A DNA stretch of 25,286 nucleotides from Erythrobacter sp. (lineage in GTDB: Bacteria; Pseudomonadota; Alphaproteobacteria; Sphingomonadales; Sphingomonadaceae), in NCBI GenBank assembly GCA_002695185.1, contig NZOF01000149.1:39377-64662 (forward strand). The letters are read 5' to 3'. The notes under the pieces were generated by a model, which was not told where the DNA came from, searched no databases, and saw nothing but the letters and a program-made list of their open reading frames with translations. Below are positions 16,468 to 24,507 of this stretch, one piece after another. The number at the start of each line of letters is the position of its first letter. Positions within the stretch are counted from its first letter, which is position 1. The translations under genes and the position numbers were made by a program.

Positions 16468-18030
16468 GTGCTTGATGAGGGGGTAATAGAAGAGGGCGAA
16501 GATACGCCCGATCCAAAATCTGTGTCGCGCATTGGGGATGGTGTCTCCCCGAGCGTCTGGCGCTTTGCCAAGGTGGATCGGGCGGCCGTCCTCATCGACG
16601 CCGCGGATTATTTCGCGGCAATGCAGGAAGCGATGCTGAAAGCACGGTATCGCATCTTTTTGATCGGCTGGGATTTCGACACCCGCATCCATCTGGCCGA
16701 AGGCCGCCGCTGGTGGCAGCGACCGACCAAGCGCGAGTATCCGGTCCGGCTGGGCAGCTTCATCAGTTGGCTGGTCCGGCATCGACCTACTCTGGAAATC
16801 CGCATGCTCAAATGGAGCTTCGGCATTTTCAAATTCGTCGTGCGCGGATCGATGTGGTGGGACCTTACCCGCTGGGCGCGGCATCACCGAATCGACTTCA
16901 AGTTCGACAGCGCGCACCCCACCGGATGCAGCCACCACCAGAAAATCGCCGTGCTCGACAATTCGCTGGCCGTCTGCGGCGGTATCGACATGACGGTGAA
17001 GCGCTGGGACACGCGCGATCACAATGAGGACGAACCTCTGCGCAAGACGCCGCGTGGGGGAGGGTACGAACCCTGGCATGACGCGACCATGATGATGGAA
17101 GGCGAGATTGCCGATGCGCTCAGCGATCTGGGCCGCGATCGCTGGATCAGGGCAGGGGGCACACCCTTGCTTCCCGTCCAGCGCACCGACCGGAGCCTGT
17201 GGCCCGACGGGCTCGAACCGACATTCGAGAATGTCGAAGTCGGCATCGCGCGGACTCGCGCGGCCCACCGCGAATGGGAAAAAGTCGACGAGATCGAGAA
17301 CCTGTTCGTCGAACATATCAAGCGCGCCAAAAAGTTCATTTATGCAGAAAGCCAGTATTTCGCCTCGCGCGCGATTTGCGAGGCCATGCTCAAACGGATG
17401 CAGGAAGACGATCCACCCGAAATCGTGATCGTCCACCCGCGCCACGCCGATGGCTGGCTTGAACAGCAGGCCATGGATCATGCCCGTGCGGAACTGGTTC
17501 GCTGCATAGAGGAGGCCGACGAGAAGGGCCGCTTCACTATCTGGACGCCCTATTCAGGCATCACCCCGATCTATGTCCATGCCAAGATCATGATTGTGGA
17601 TGACCGGATATTCCGGATCGGATCGGCCAATATGAACAACCGTTCCATGGGCCTCGACAGCGAATGCGATGTCTTCGTGGATTGTGAACGGGAAGGAAAC
17701 GGCCACGCCGAAGACCCTATCCGACGCATCCGCTATTCGTTGCTGGCTGAACATTGCGGTCTGGAAGAAGAGGAGATCGGCGAACTTCTCGAACGGCATG
17801 GCTCGATGGCGGCGATGATCGATCATTCGATCACTGAAAGCGGCCGGAACTTGATGCGCTATCATCCGCCCGAGCTGAACGAGGTAGAGGAGAAGGTGGC
17901 GGATAGCGGCCTGCTTGACCCCGAAGATCCCGAGGACCTGTTCGAGCCATTTGCCAAAGGCGGCCTTTTCCGCAAGGGAAGCCGTCTTGCGCGGATGCGC
18001 AACAAGATCAGAAGGAAACGCAAGAAGTGA
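16468..18030 (+). CDS. Phospholipase D-family protein with two HKD motifs
   Basis: The 520-residue product carries two intact HxKxxxxD motifs: His157/Lys159/Asp164 (HHQKIAVLD) and His371/Lys373/Asp378 (YVHAKIMIVD, followed by IGSANMNNRSMGLDSE). They form a phosphodiesterase or transphosphatidylase site. WDFDTRIHL and WHDATMMMEGEIADAL match the PLD-type enzymes of bacteria rather than cardiolipin synthases, and I see no membrane segment at the N-terminus. The C-terminus is very basic (RMRNKIRRKRKK), which may bind membrane or nucleic acid. It starts at GTG 16468, 2 bases after the hemerythrin stop, and its stop overlaps folE by GTGA. The substrate (phospholipid or other phosphodiester) is unknown. 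Confidence 0.9.
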   Translation: MLDEGVIEEGEDTPDPKSVSRIGDGVSPSVWRFAKVDRAAVLIDAADYFAAMQEAMLKARYRIFLIGWDFDTRIHLAEGRRWWQRPTKREYPVRLGSFISWLVRHRPTLEIRMLKWSFGIFKFVVRGSMWWDLTRWARHHRIDFKFDSAHPTGCSHHQKIAVLDNSLAVCGGIDMTVKRWDTRDHNEDEPLRKTPRGGGYEPWHDATMMMEGEIADALSDLGRDRWIRAGGTPLLPVQRTDRSLWPDGLEPTFENVEVGIARTRAAHREWEKVDEIENLFVEHIKRAKKFIYAESQYFASRAICEAMLKRMQEDDPPEIVIVHPRHADGWLEQQAMDHARAELVRCIEEADEKGRFTIWTPYSGITPIYVHAKIMIVDDRIFRIGSANMNNRSMGLDSECDVFVDCEREGNGHAEDPIRRIRYSLLAEHCGLEEEEIGELLERHGSMAAMIDHSITESGRNLMRYHPPELNEVEEKVADSGLLDPEDPEDLFEPFAKGGLFRKGSRLARMRNKIRRKRKK

Positions 18031-18638
18031 GCAGCCTCGTTGGGCCCGATGAAGACAACCCGCTCAGCAAACCGCCGGTCCCCGATCACGTGCAGGATGC
18101 GATCCGCACGCTGATCGAATGGACCGGTGACGATCCGACGCGCGAAGGCCTGCTCGACACACCTGCCCGCGTAGCCCGCGCATGGAAGGAATATTGCCAG
18201 GGGTACGAGGAAGATCCCGCCATTCACCTGCGCCGCGTGTTCGAGGAAGTGGGCGGATATAACGAGATCGTCCTGCTCAAGGATATTCCCTTCCAGTCCC
18301 ATTGCGAACACCACATGGCCCCGATCATCGGCAAGGCGGCAATCGCCTATCTGCCGAATGACCGGGTAGTCGGCATCTCCAAGCTGGCCCGCGTCCTCCA
18401 CGGTTTCGCACGCCGCCTGCAGGTGCAGGAACGCCTGACCGCGGAAGTGGCGGATTGCATCTGGGAACACCTCAATCCGCAGGGCGTGGCCGTGGTGATC
18501 GATGCGCAGCACAGCTGCATGACGGCACGCGGTGTCCGCACGCCCGGCGTAGGCATGGTCACCAGCCGCATGATGGGTACCTTCCTCGACGATCCGCGCA
18601 GCCGCGAGGAAGTATTGCGGCTGATGGGATACGGCTAA
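18027..18638 (+). CDS. folE: GTP cyclohydrolase I (FolE)
   Basis: The 203-residue zinc enzyme converts GTP to dihydroneopterin triphosphate, the first step of folate synthesis. Zinc ligands are Cys93 and His96 (FQSHCEHHMAPI) and Cys164 (QHSCMTARGVRTPG). VGISKLARVLHGFARRLQVQERLT is the family core. GTG 18027 overlaps the PLD stop as GTGA, with AAGGAAA upstream, so its translation is coupled to PLD. The N-terminal tail (SSLVGPDEDNPLSKPPVPDHV) is slightly longer than in E. coli but usual for alphaproteobacteria. Secure. Confidence 0.97.
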   Translation: MSSLVGPDEDNPLSKPPVPDHVQDAIRTLIEWTGDDPTREGLLDTPARVARAWKEYCQGYEEDPAIHLRRVFEEVGGYNEIVLLKDIPFQSHCEHHMAPIIGKAAIAYLPNDRVVGISKLARVLHGFARRLQVQERLTAEVADCIWEHLNPQGVAVVIDAQHSCMTARGVRTPGVGMVTSRMMGTFLDDPRSREEVLRLMGYG

Positions 18639-18668
18639 AAGCCGGACCGCCAGCCGCGACTGTGTGAA

Positions 18669-20579
18669 TCAGGACAGGGATCGACGGTCCGGTTCGCTCC
18701 TGCGAAGCGATGCCAGAACATCGATTCCGCAACCTTCGGCCGAAGTACGGTTCCGTCCTTCGGCTTTCGCGGCATACAACCGCCGGTCGGCCAGCTTGAT
18801 GAATTCTCGCAAATCGCTTTCGGTTTCATCAAGCTCGGCAATCCCGGCGCTGAACTGCAGGGCATAGTCCGGCGCGAACGCAAAGGTTTCGCGTTCTGCG
18901 GCAGAGCGGATGCGCTGAATCGCAGCGGCTGCCTCATTGGCGTGGGTCCGCGGAAAGATCACGAGAAACTCCTCGCCGCCCCATCGCCCCACGATGTCTT
19001 CAGTCCGCATTTCGTCATTTATGATACGCGCGAATTCCCGCAGGACTTCATCACCAGCATCGTGGCCGTATTTATCGTTGCAGCGCTTGAAGTGATCGAT
19101 ATCCAGCAAGGCGATCGTCGCGGGCGGGGTATTCGCGCCAGCATCGCGCAGAGCTGCCTTCGCCTGATTTAGCGTGGCCCGGCGATTCGATAGGTTGGTA
19201 AGCGGATCGACCATCGCGAGTTTACGAAACTTGCGGCGGTGATCGAGCAAGGTCAGGACGAAAAGACCGAGCAGCAAGAGAACCGTCACTGTACAGATCA
19301 GGATAAGGAGCGCGATCCGCTTGCTTGCCTCGCTCGCTTCCTGTTCCCGGGCTAAATCGTTCTGCAATTCCTCGGTCTGGAAGCGCGCCTGCGCGATAAC
19401 ATTTGCATTGTTCTGATTGCGCGCGTTCAGATCTTCGGAAATTCGGTCGGCCCTGACCATATCCCGATAGGCATCCGGGTAACGACCGAGCGCGGAAAGC
19501 GCTTCGGCGCGGCTCCGGTATGCTGCGGCCCGGTCCTCGGCTGTCGCTGCCTCGAACCTGCTCGAGATCACTGTGTCGAGCAGGGATAGCGCGGCCGCCG
19601 GCTCCCCTTGTTTCAGCAGAAGCGATGCCTTTGCTTCGCCCGCGACCAGAGCCACCTGTTCCCTAGGCCGATTGAGCGCGGAATAAGCCGCATCGCATGT
19701 CGCTTCGGCCCGTTCGAGCAGATCTCCGTCCAGACTCGCCTCGCAGATACCCAGCTGGGCATAGGCAACCGCATAATCGTTTCCATAGCTTTGCGCCTGC
19801 TCCATCGATGCTTCGAAATCGGCAAGCGCGGCCTGCCAGTTCCCCATTTCAAGCTGGGTATCGCCGCGGATGACATGTTCGTTCGCGGCGAGATCGATCA
19901 GGCCATTTTTCTCGAAAAATGTCAGTGCTTCGGAATGAAGCTGCTTGGCATATTCATACTGATGGCCTTCGGACAGGATAGAGGCGAGGAAGGACGCGGC
20001 TTCGGCCCGCGCCCGGCTGTTCCGATCGCCATCGAGATTTCGATAAGCCTGGCTGGCGAACTGGAACGCCTTGCGCCAATCTTCCTCCAGCATGTTGTAA
20101 TAGGCGATATCCACGCCGAGACAGCTTTTGGTTTTGCTGCCGGCGGGGAGTTCCTGCTGCGCGCGCGCGATGGCTGCAAAGCGGCGCTCGCGAACAGTCT
20201 CGTCCTTTATCCTCGCCGCTTTGCTGACCGACAGGAACAGATTGATCGGATCGTCTGTGGAGAAATTGGCGGCCAATCGCGTGGCGGCATCGATCGCAGG
20301 CGAAACGTCCTGCCCGCTCATCGAATAGGCGATCGACTGAACCATATACAGATTGGCGATTTTGCGGCGCTCGGCCGGATCGGTGAGAGCGATGGTGTTG
20401 GCGATCCAGCCCACGGCGTTTGCTGGATCCCGTCCGGTTTCTAGTTCTGCCTGGGCGACAATCGGAATATCGGCGCCGACGCAGCGCGCGGAAAGGACGG
20501 AGGGCGTGGCCAGAATAGTCAGGGCCGGTAAAGCCCTGCCAATCCAGCGGAGGCCAAAAATAGCTAGTATTTTGGCCAT
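18669..20579 (-). CDS. Diguanylate cyclase with periplasmic TPR-like sensor
   Basis: The 636-residue membrane protein makes cyclic di-GMP. An N-terminal signal segment is followed by about 380 residues of Ala-rich helices resembling TPR repeats (AYSMSGQDVSPAID, AAALSLLDTVISS, AYRSRAEALSALGRYPDAYRDM), a short coiled region, one membrane helix at about 422-445 and a GGDEF domain. The active site is GGEEF at 534-538. RTED at 525-528, five residues before it, is the inhibitory c-di-GMP site, so product inhibition is expected. It is convergent with folE (30 bases, no evident terminator) and stands as a single gene. The signal it senses is unknown. Confidence 0.93.
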   Translation of the reverse strand: MAKILAIFGLRWIGRALPALTILATPSVLSARCVGADIPIVAQAELETGRDPANAVGWIANTIALTDPAERRKIANLYMVQSIAYSMSGQDVSPAIDAATRLAANFSTDDPINLFLSVSKAARIKDETVRERRFAAIARAQQELPAGSKTKSCLGVDIAYYNMLEEDWRKAFQFASQAYRNLDGDRNSRARAEAASFLASILSEGHQYEYAKQLHSEALTFFEKNGLIDLAANEHVIRGDTQLEMGNWQAALADFEASMEQAQSYGNDYAVAYAQLGICEASLDGDLLERAEATCDAAYSALNRPREQVALVAGEAKASLLLKQGEPAAALSLLDTVISSRFEAATAEDRAAAYRSRAEALSALGRYPDAYRDMVRADRISEDLNARNQNNANVIAQARFQTEELQNDLAREQEASEASKRIALLILICTVTVLLLLGLFVLTLLDHRRKFRKLAMVDPLTNLSNRRATLNQAKAALRDAGANTPPATIALLDIDHFKRCNDKYGHDAGDEVLREFARIINDEMRTEDIVGRWGGEEFLVIFPRTHANEAAAAIQRIRSAAERETFAFAPDYALQFSAGIAELDETESDLREFIKLADRRLYAAKAEGRNRTSAEGCGIDVLASLRRSEPDRRSLS

Positions 20580-20777
20580 TTTTCCAGTGCTCGTCCCTGC
20601 TTTTTATACCGCCTTGCGTGTAGGCGCTCCCCATCACCATTCCCTTATATAGGAAGATCGGAAGGTTTGGCAGGGCCGCAGGGCCAAGAAAATTCGACAA
20701 GGCGGATAGAGCAATCTCTCAGCAGCGCGGTGCTGAAGTGCTTTCCTACACGGTCCGCTTCTGCTCCATCATCGCGG

Positions 20778-21230
20778 ATGCCGAAATGTCCCGCCCATCG
20801 CTGCCGCCGTCGTCCGCCCTATTTCCATCCGGCTGCTCTCAGAACGCGGAGCGATGGCTGGAGCCTGGAGCGGCAGTGCGCATTTCTCGCCAGCCTCTAT
20901 GCCACCGGCTCGGTCAGTGCGGCAGCGCGGAGCGTGGACATGTCGCGTGCGAGCGCTTACGCGCTGCGCGAGCGGGCTGGCGGCGAGGGCTTCGCTTTTG
21001 CCTGGGACCACGTGCTGACCGGGCCTGGAGGCGGGCGCGTGCAGCGGCCCAGACCCGATTGGCGGAAGTTGACAACCGAGGCGCTGTTTCGGTGGATCGA
21101 CGACGGTCTGGTACAGCCGGTCGTCTATCGCGGAAAGATGGTCGGCATTCCGCAAAAACCCGACGTTACCGCGCTTTTCCGACTGATGCGGCGGGGCGAT
21201 GCCGCGGCCAGAAGAACAGGGGCGGGATGA
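20778..21230 (+). CDS. Small helix-turn-helix protein, Sphingomonadales type
   Basis: The 150-residue protein starts at ATG 20778 (no strong ribosome site; a TTG at 20667 would be a poorer start). RSDGWSLERQ is followed by FLASLYATGSVSAAARSVDMSRASAYALRER (about 36-66), a helix-turn-helix. The N-terminal 24 residues are Arg/Pro-rich. I recall this RNRADGW-type small DNA-binding family as frequent in Sphingomonadales, usually annotated hypothetical; its targets are unknown. The C-terminal part has VYRGKMVGIPQKPDVTALFRLMRRG. Its stop codon lies in the loop of the following terminator. It is divergent from the cyclase gene, with about 200 bases between. Confidence 0.8.
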   Translation: MPKCPAHRCRRRPPYFHPAALRTRSDGWSLERQCAFLASLYATGSVSAAARSVDMSRASAYALRERAGGEGFAFAWDHVLTGPGGGRVQRPRPDWRKLTTEALFRWIDDGLVQPVVYRGKMVGIPQKPDVTALFRLMRRGDAAARRTGAG

Positions 21231-21256
21231 TGAACCCCGCCCCTGTCAAAGTTTTT
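21217..21256 (+). terminator. Rho-independent terminator of the HTH gene
   Basis: A perfect 10-base stem CAGGGGCGGG (21217-21226) with CCCGCCCCTG (21236-21245) encloses a loop that contains the gene's own stop codon. TCAAAGTTTTTGT follows. Because the stem begins inside the coding region, ribosomes reaching the stop could interfere with its folding. Confidence 0.82.
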
Positions 21257-21460
21257 GTAAATAGCCCGGTCGGTGTCACACCCGGCCGGAAAAGAGCTTC
21301 TTCCCAAGTGTGATTAGCTGTGAAAGACGTGTCCCGAAAGGTTGCTGCCCACAATCGAAGTTGGTTTCAAAGACTTTTTAAAAGCTTGACCATCACCTTG
21401 AAATAATATTATTGTATTTAGTGAGTAAGGGAAATTACATAACGAAGAAGGGTATAGCTA

Positions 21461-21739
21461 ATGCAATATAAAGTCTACTTGTCTGCATTATCATTGGCGC
21501 TCACGATGAACTTTGCAGCTTTGCCCGCCCCGGCTCTAGCTCAAAACGATGTACCAGAGTCGTTTTCATGCCCGATAGATTTGCGAGGTATGGGTTTAAC
21601 TCATCGTGAGATCTATGAGATCTGCAAAGAATATGAGCGTGAAAATCCTGGATCGCGAGGGAGCGATAGAAATCAGTATCACTACTTTGGTGTGCCAGTT
21701 AGGCACTGTGTAGGTCGCTGCGATTATCAGGATTATTGA
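21461..21739 (+). CDS. Small exported four-cysteine protein, unknown
   Basis: This 92-residue product has a clear signal peptide (MQYKVYLSALSLALTMNFAALPAPALA, cleavage after Ala27). The mature part of about 65 residues carries four cysteines (37, 55, 83, 87), which could form two disulfides in the periplasm. The rest is polar (HREIYEICKEYERENPG, then NQYHYFGVPVRHCVGRC). A usable AAGGG lies upstream of ATG 21461. I do not recognise a family. The gene and its 200-base upstream region are markedly more AT-rich than the flanks, suggesting acquisition. A hairpin follows the stop. It could be a small effector, inhibitor or adhesin-like factor; none is supported. Confidence 0.62.
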   Translation: MQYKVYLSALSLALTMNFAALPAPALAQNDVPESFSCPIDLRGMGLTHREIYEICKEYERENPGSRGSDRNQYHYFGVPVRHCVGRCDYQDY

Positions 21740-21766
21740 TCAGTCTGTATTGAGCCAATTGGTAAG

Positions 21767-21793
21767 CGAGGGCGGCCCGTTGAGCCGCCCTCG
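21767..21793. terminator. Strong hairpin between convergent genes
   Basis: A perfect 10-base stem CGAGGGCGGC (21767-21776) pairs with GCCGCCCTCG (21784-21793) around a 7-base loop. It sits 27 bases after the four-cysteine gene stop and 44 bases before the peroxiredoxin stop on the other strand. Neither side has a long T-run, so rho-independent action is uncertain; it could serve both genes. Confidence 0.6.
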
Positions 21794-21837
21794 TAAATTG
21801 TAGATTAGTAAATACTACGTGGTCGCATCATAGGCCC

Positions 21838-22317
21838 TTACATCTGGCCGAGCATGTGGTCCGCGCTGGAGACCGAGAAATCGCCCGGCTCTTCGACATT
21901 CAGTTGCTTCACCACGCCGTCTTCGACGAGCATGGAATAGCGCTGGCCGCGCTTGCCGAGGCCGAAGCCCGAACCGTCCATGGTCAAGCCGACCGCTTCG
22001 GCGAATTCGCCATTGCCGTCTGCCAGCATGGTGATGTCGTCGCTGCCCGAAGCCTTGTTCCAGGCGCCCATCACGAACGCATCGTTGACAGCGGTGCCGA
22101 CGATCTCGTCGACGCCCTTGGCTTTCAGCTCGTCGGCCTTTTCCACATATCCGGGGAGATGGCGGGCCGAGCAGGTCGGGGTGAATGCACCCGGGACCGA
22201 GAAAAGAGCGACGGTTTTGCCGGAGAAATACTCGGCCGACTGCACCTTCTCGGGGCCTTCTTCGGTGGCCTTGACCAGCGTTACGTCGGGCAAGCGGTCG
22301 CCTACTGCGATTGTCAT
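21838..22317 (-). CDS. Peroxiredoxin (Prx5/redoxin family)
   Basis: The 159-residue thiol peroxidase reduces hydrogen and organic peroxides. The peroxidatic cysteine is Cys49 in VPGAFTPTCSARHLPGY, the diagnostic Prx5 motif, and RYSMLVEDGVVKQLNVEEPG is typical of the C-terminal strands. ATG 22317 has AGGAG 9 bases upstream, which settles the start against the longer frame. It probably uses glutathione or another thiol for recycling; a resolving cysteine is not evident. An inverted repeat lies in the divergent region upstream. Secure family, unassigned reductant. Confidence 0.95.
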   Translation of the reverse strand: MTIAVGDRLPDVTLVKATEEGPEKVQSAEYFSGKTVALFSVPGAFTPTCSARHLPGYVEKADELKAKGVDEIVGTAVNDAFVMGAWNKASGSDDITMLADGNGEFAEAVGLTMDGSGFGLGKRGQRYSMLVEDGVVKQLNVEEPGDFSVSSADHMLGQM

Positions 22318-22401
22318 GTTGGAAACTCCTGTATGTCCCATCCTGCCACGCGACTTAATGCACCGCGCCGTTCATGCAAGCCGTGGGATGGTTAAGTTGG
22401 G

Positions 22402-22430
22402 TTTACCGCACGGGTTTAAATGTCGGTAAA
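22402..22430. promoter_or_regulatory. Inverted repeat in divergent promoter region
   Basis: TTTACCG (22402-22408) and CGGTAAA (22424-22430) form a perfect inverted repeat separated by 15 bases that include TTTAAA. It lies between the peroxiredoxin gene and the 22490 gene, in an AT-rich patch that would suit a promoter. It could bind a dimeric regulator. It does not match a binding motif that I can name, including OxyR. Confidence 0.4.
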
Positions 22431-22489
22431 TTTTACAGTGCAGGAAACTCCGGGTGAGCACGGGACGCTCGCCCAGGGAGACCAGTATT

Positions 22490-22948
22490 ATGCATTTCAT
22501 GAAGGCAATGGGGGCTGCCGCCGTGGCCGCCTCCCTCGTCCTTGCGCCGACAGCCGCCAGCGCGGCCAGCCAGGACGAGCAGATCCGCCGGCTCGACATC
22601 ATGCTGATGGTAACATCGCTGCGCTGCCGGATGGGAGCCGATGATTTCCAGCCGCATTACCGCAAGTTTTCGGCCACGCACATCACCGCGCTGAACTCCG
22701 CCGCCCGCGGGCTGGAGAACGGTCTGGTTGCGGCGCATGGCAGAAAGGGCGCGAAGCGGGCGCTCGATCGTATCAGCGTCGGCATGGCCAATGAGTACGG
22801 GCAGGGACATCCGTGGCTCGGCTATGCGGAGCTCAAGGAAATCACCGAGGATCTGTCCGGCAACAGCGATCCGGCAGTCCTTGCGCAGGCCGCCGACGAA
22901 CTGCTCGGACCCGCGCCGCGCAGCGGGGGGCTCTGGGCGCGTCGCTAA
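22490..22948 (+). CDS. Small exported helical protein next to ahcY, unknown
   Basis: The 152-residue product has a signal peptide (MHFMKAMGAAAVAASLVLAPTAASA, cleavage after Ala25) and a mature helical part. The segment RRLDIMLMVTSLRCRMG with one cysteine (Cys46) looks conserved in style. ATG 22490 follows GGGAGA at good spacing; the frame extends to GTG 22454. I recall similar small proteins lying beside ahcY in this order, and they have sometimes been labelled S-adenosylhomocysteine hydrolase by proximity; nothing in the sequence supports that activity. A hairpin after the stop separates it from ahcY, so it is probably its own transcript. Function unknown. Confidence 0.78.
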   Translation: MHFMKAMGAAAVAASLVLAPTAASAASQDEQIRRLDIMLMVTSLRCRMGADDFQPHYRKFSATHITALNSAARGLENGLVAAHGRKGAKRALDRISVGMANEYGQGHPWLGYAELKEITEDLSGNSDPAVLAQAADELLGPAPRSGGLWARR

Positions 22949-22971
22949 GACACCTCCGAATAGTTGCTGAA

Positions 22972-22999
22972 GGGGAGGGCAGGTCAACTTGCTCTCCCC
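22972..22999 (+). terminator. Hairpin after the 22490 gene
   Basis: A 10-base stem GGGGAGGGCA (22972-22981) pairs with TGCTCTCCCC (22990-22999), including one G-T wobble, around an 8-base loop. No T-run follows. It sits 23 bases after the stop and 87 bases before ahcY. It may act as a terminator or as a leader structure for ahcY. Confidence 0.5.
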
Positions 23000-23086
23000 C
23001 CGGCTAAAGGCTAGGGGCGGCGCGATCACAAGTGCCGCTCACTCGCTTTGCGCGGCCCAATTCTACGAGATTGCAAAGGACCGCCC

Positions 23087-24496
23087 GTGGCCGAATTCAA
23101 CGATTACGTCATCAAGGACATCAGCCTCGCCAATTATGGTCGCGAGGAAATCCGCATCGCAGAAACCGAAATGCCGGGCCTGATGGCCACGCGCGAGGAA
23201 TATGGCGACGCGCAGCCACTGAAGGGCGCGCGCATCGTGGGCTCGCTCCACATGACTATCCAGACTGCCGTGCTGATTGAAACCTTGGTCGCGCTGGGTG
23301 CCGAAGTACGCTGGGCAACCTGCAACATCTTCTCGACGCAGGATCACGCCGCTGCTGCCATCGCTGCGCAGGACATTCCGGTCTTTGCAGTGAAAGGCGA
23401 AAGCCTTGCAGATTACTGGGACTATGTCGGCAAGATCTTCGACTGGTCGACCGAGAGCGACGAAGACCTCACTGCCAACCTCATCCTGGATGATGGCGGC
23501 GACGCGACCGCGTTCGCCCTGTGGGGTGCGCGTATCGAAGCAGGCGAGGAAATGCCCGAGCCGCAGAATGCTGAAGAAATCGAGATGCAGCGCGCGCTGA
23601 AGGAATTCCTGAAGCGCAAGCCGGGTTACCTCACCAAGTCGGTGAAGGCCATCAAGGGCGTGTCGGAAGAAACCACCACGGGCGTTCATCGCCTTTATCA
23701 CCTCGCCAAGGCCGGCAAGCTGCCGTTCCCTGCCATCAACGTGAACGACAGCGTCACCAAGTCGAAGTTCGACAACCTCTACGGGTGCCGCGAGTCGCTG
23801 GTCGACGCGATCCGCCGCGCAACCGACGTCATGCTTTCGGGCAAGGTCGCCTGCGTCGCCGGATACGGCGATGTCGGCAAGGGTTCGGCTCAATCGCTCC
23901 GCAATGGCGGGGCGCGCGTGCTGGTGACCGAAATCGATCCCATTTGCGCCCTTCAGGCGGCGATGGAGGGTTTCGAAGTCGTGACCATGGAAGAAGCCGT
24001 GAAACGTGCCGATATCTTCGTCACCACCACGGGCAATGAAGACGTCATCACTGCCGAACACATGAAGGCGATGAAGCCGATGAGCATCGTGTGCAACATC
24101 GGTCACTTCGACAGCGAGATCCAGATTTCGGCGCTCGACAATTATGAATGGACCGAACTCAAGCCTGGCACCGATCTGGTGAAGTTCCCCGATGGCAAGG
24201 AAATCATCGTGCTGGCCAAGGGCCGTCTCGTGAACCTCGCCTGCGCCACCGGCCACCCCAGCTTCGTGATGAGCTGTTCCTTCACCAACCAGGTGCTGGC
24301 GCAGATCGAGCTGTGGAAGAACACCGACGCCTACAAGAACGACGTTTACGTCCTGCCCAAGAAGCTCGACGAAAAGGTCGCCGCACTGCACCTCGACAAG
24401 CTCGGTGTTCAGCTGACCAAGCTCAGCCAGGGCCAAGCCGATTACATCGGCGTGCCTGTCGAAGGACCGTTCAAGCCTGAACATTACCGTTATTGA
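23087..24496 (+). CDS. ahcY: S-adenosylhomocysteine hydrolase
   Basis: The 469-residue NAD-dependent enzyme splits S-adenosylhomocysteine into adenosine and homocysteine, keeping methylation reactions and the methionine cycle running. [15 protein letters not shown] (79-93) and the NAD loop GYGDVGKG (259-266) are intact, the insert near 150-190 seen in bacterial and plant enzymes is present, and the C-terminus ends KPEHYRY as expected. GTG 23087 is chosen because AAAGGA lies 7 bases upstream and [11 protein letters not shown] is the usual N-terminus; an upstream TTG adds noise residues. I saw no SAH riboswitch in the leader. Secure. Confidence 0.98.
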   Translation: MAEFNDYVIKDISLANYGREEIRIAETEMPGLMATREEYGDAQPLKGARIVGSLHMTIQTAVLIETLVALGAEVRWATCNIFSTQDHAAAAIAAQDIPVFAVKGESLADYWDYVGKIFDWSTESDEDLTANLILDDGGDATAFALWGARIEAGEEMPEPQNAEEIEMQRALKEFLKRKPGYLTKSVKAIKGVSEETTTGVHRLYHLAKAGKLPFPAINVNDSVTKSKFDNLYGCRESLVDAIRRATDVMLSGKVACVAGYGDVGKGSAQSLRNGGARVLVTEIDPICALQAAMEGFEVVTMEEAVKRADIFVTTTGNEDVITAEHMKAMKPMSIVCNIGHFDSEIQISALDNYEWTELKPGTDLVKFPDGKEIIVLAKGRLVNLACATGHPSFVMSCSFTNQVLAQIELWKNTDAYKNDVYVLPKKLDEKVAALHLDKLGVQLTKLSQGQADYIGVPVEGPFKPEHYRY

Positions 24497-24507
24497 TCGG
24501 TACATAG

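Noticed and set aside
16330..17481. A 383-codon reverse frame across the phospholipase D gene
   Set aside because: Antisense shadow of a gene with two intact HKD motifs; no domain or ribosome site.
20738..21313. A 191-codon frame overlapping the HTH gene
   Set aside because: It is a shadow frame: Arg/Cys-rich, without domain character, and the helix-turn-helix is encoded in the other frame.
22949..23086. Possible SAM or SAH riboswitch in the ahcY leader
   Set aside because: The leader holds a hairpin and a short GCGGC/GCCGC pair, but I could not find the conserved SAH or SAM-II riboswitch core by eye. A covariance-model search would settle it.
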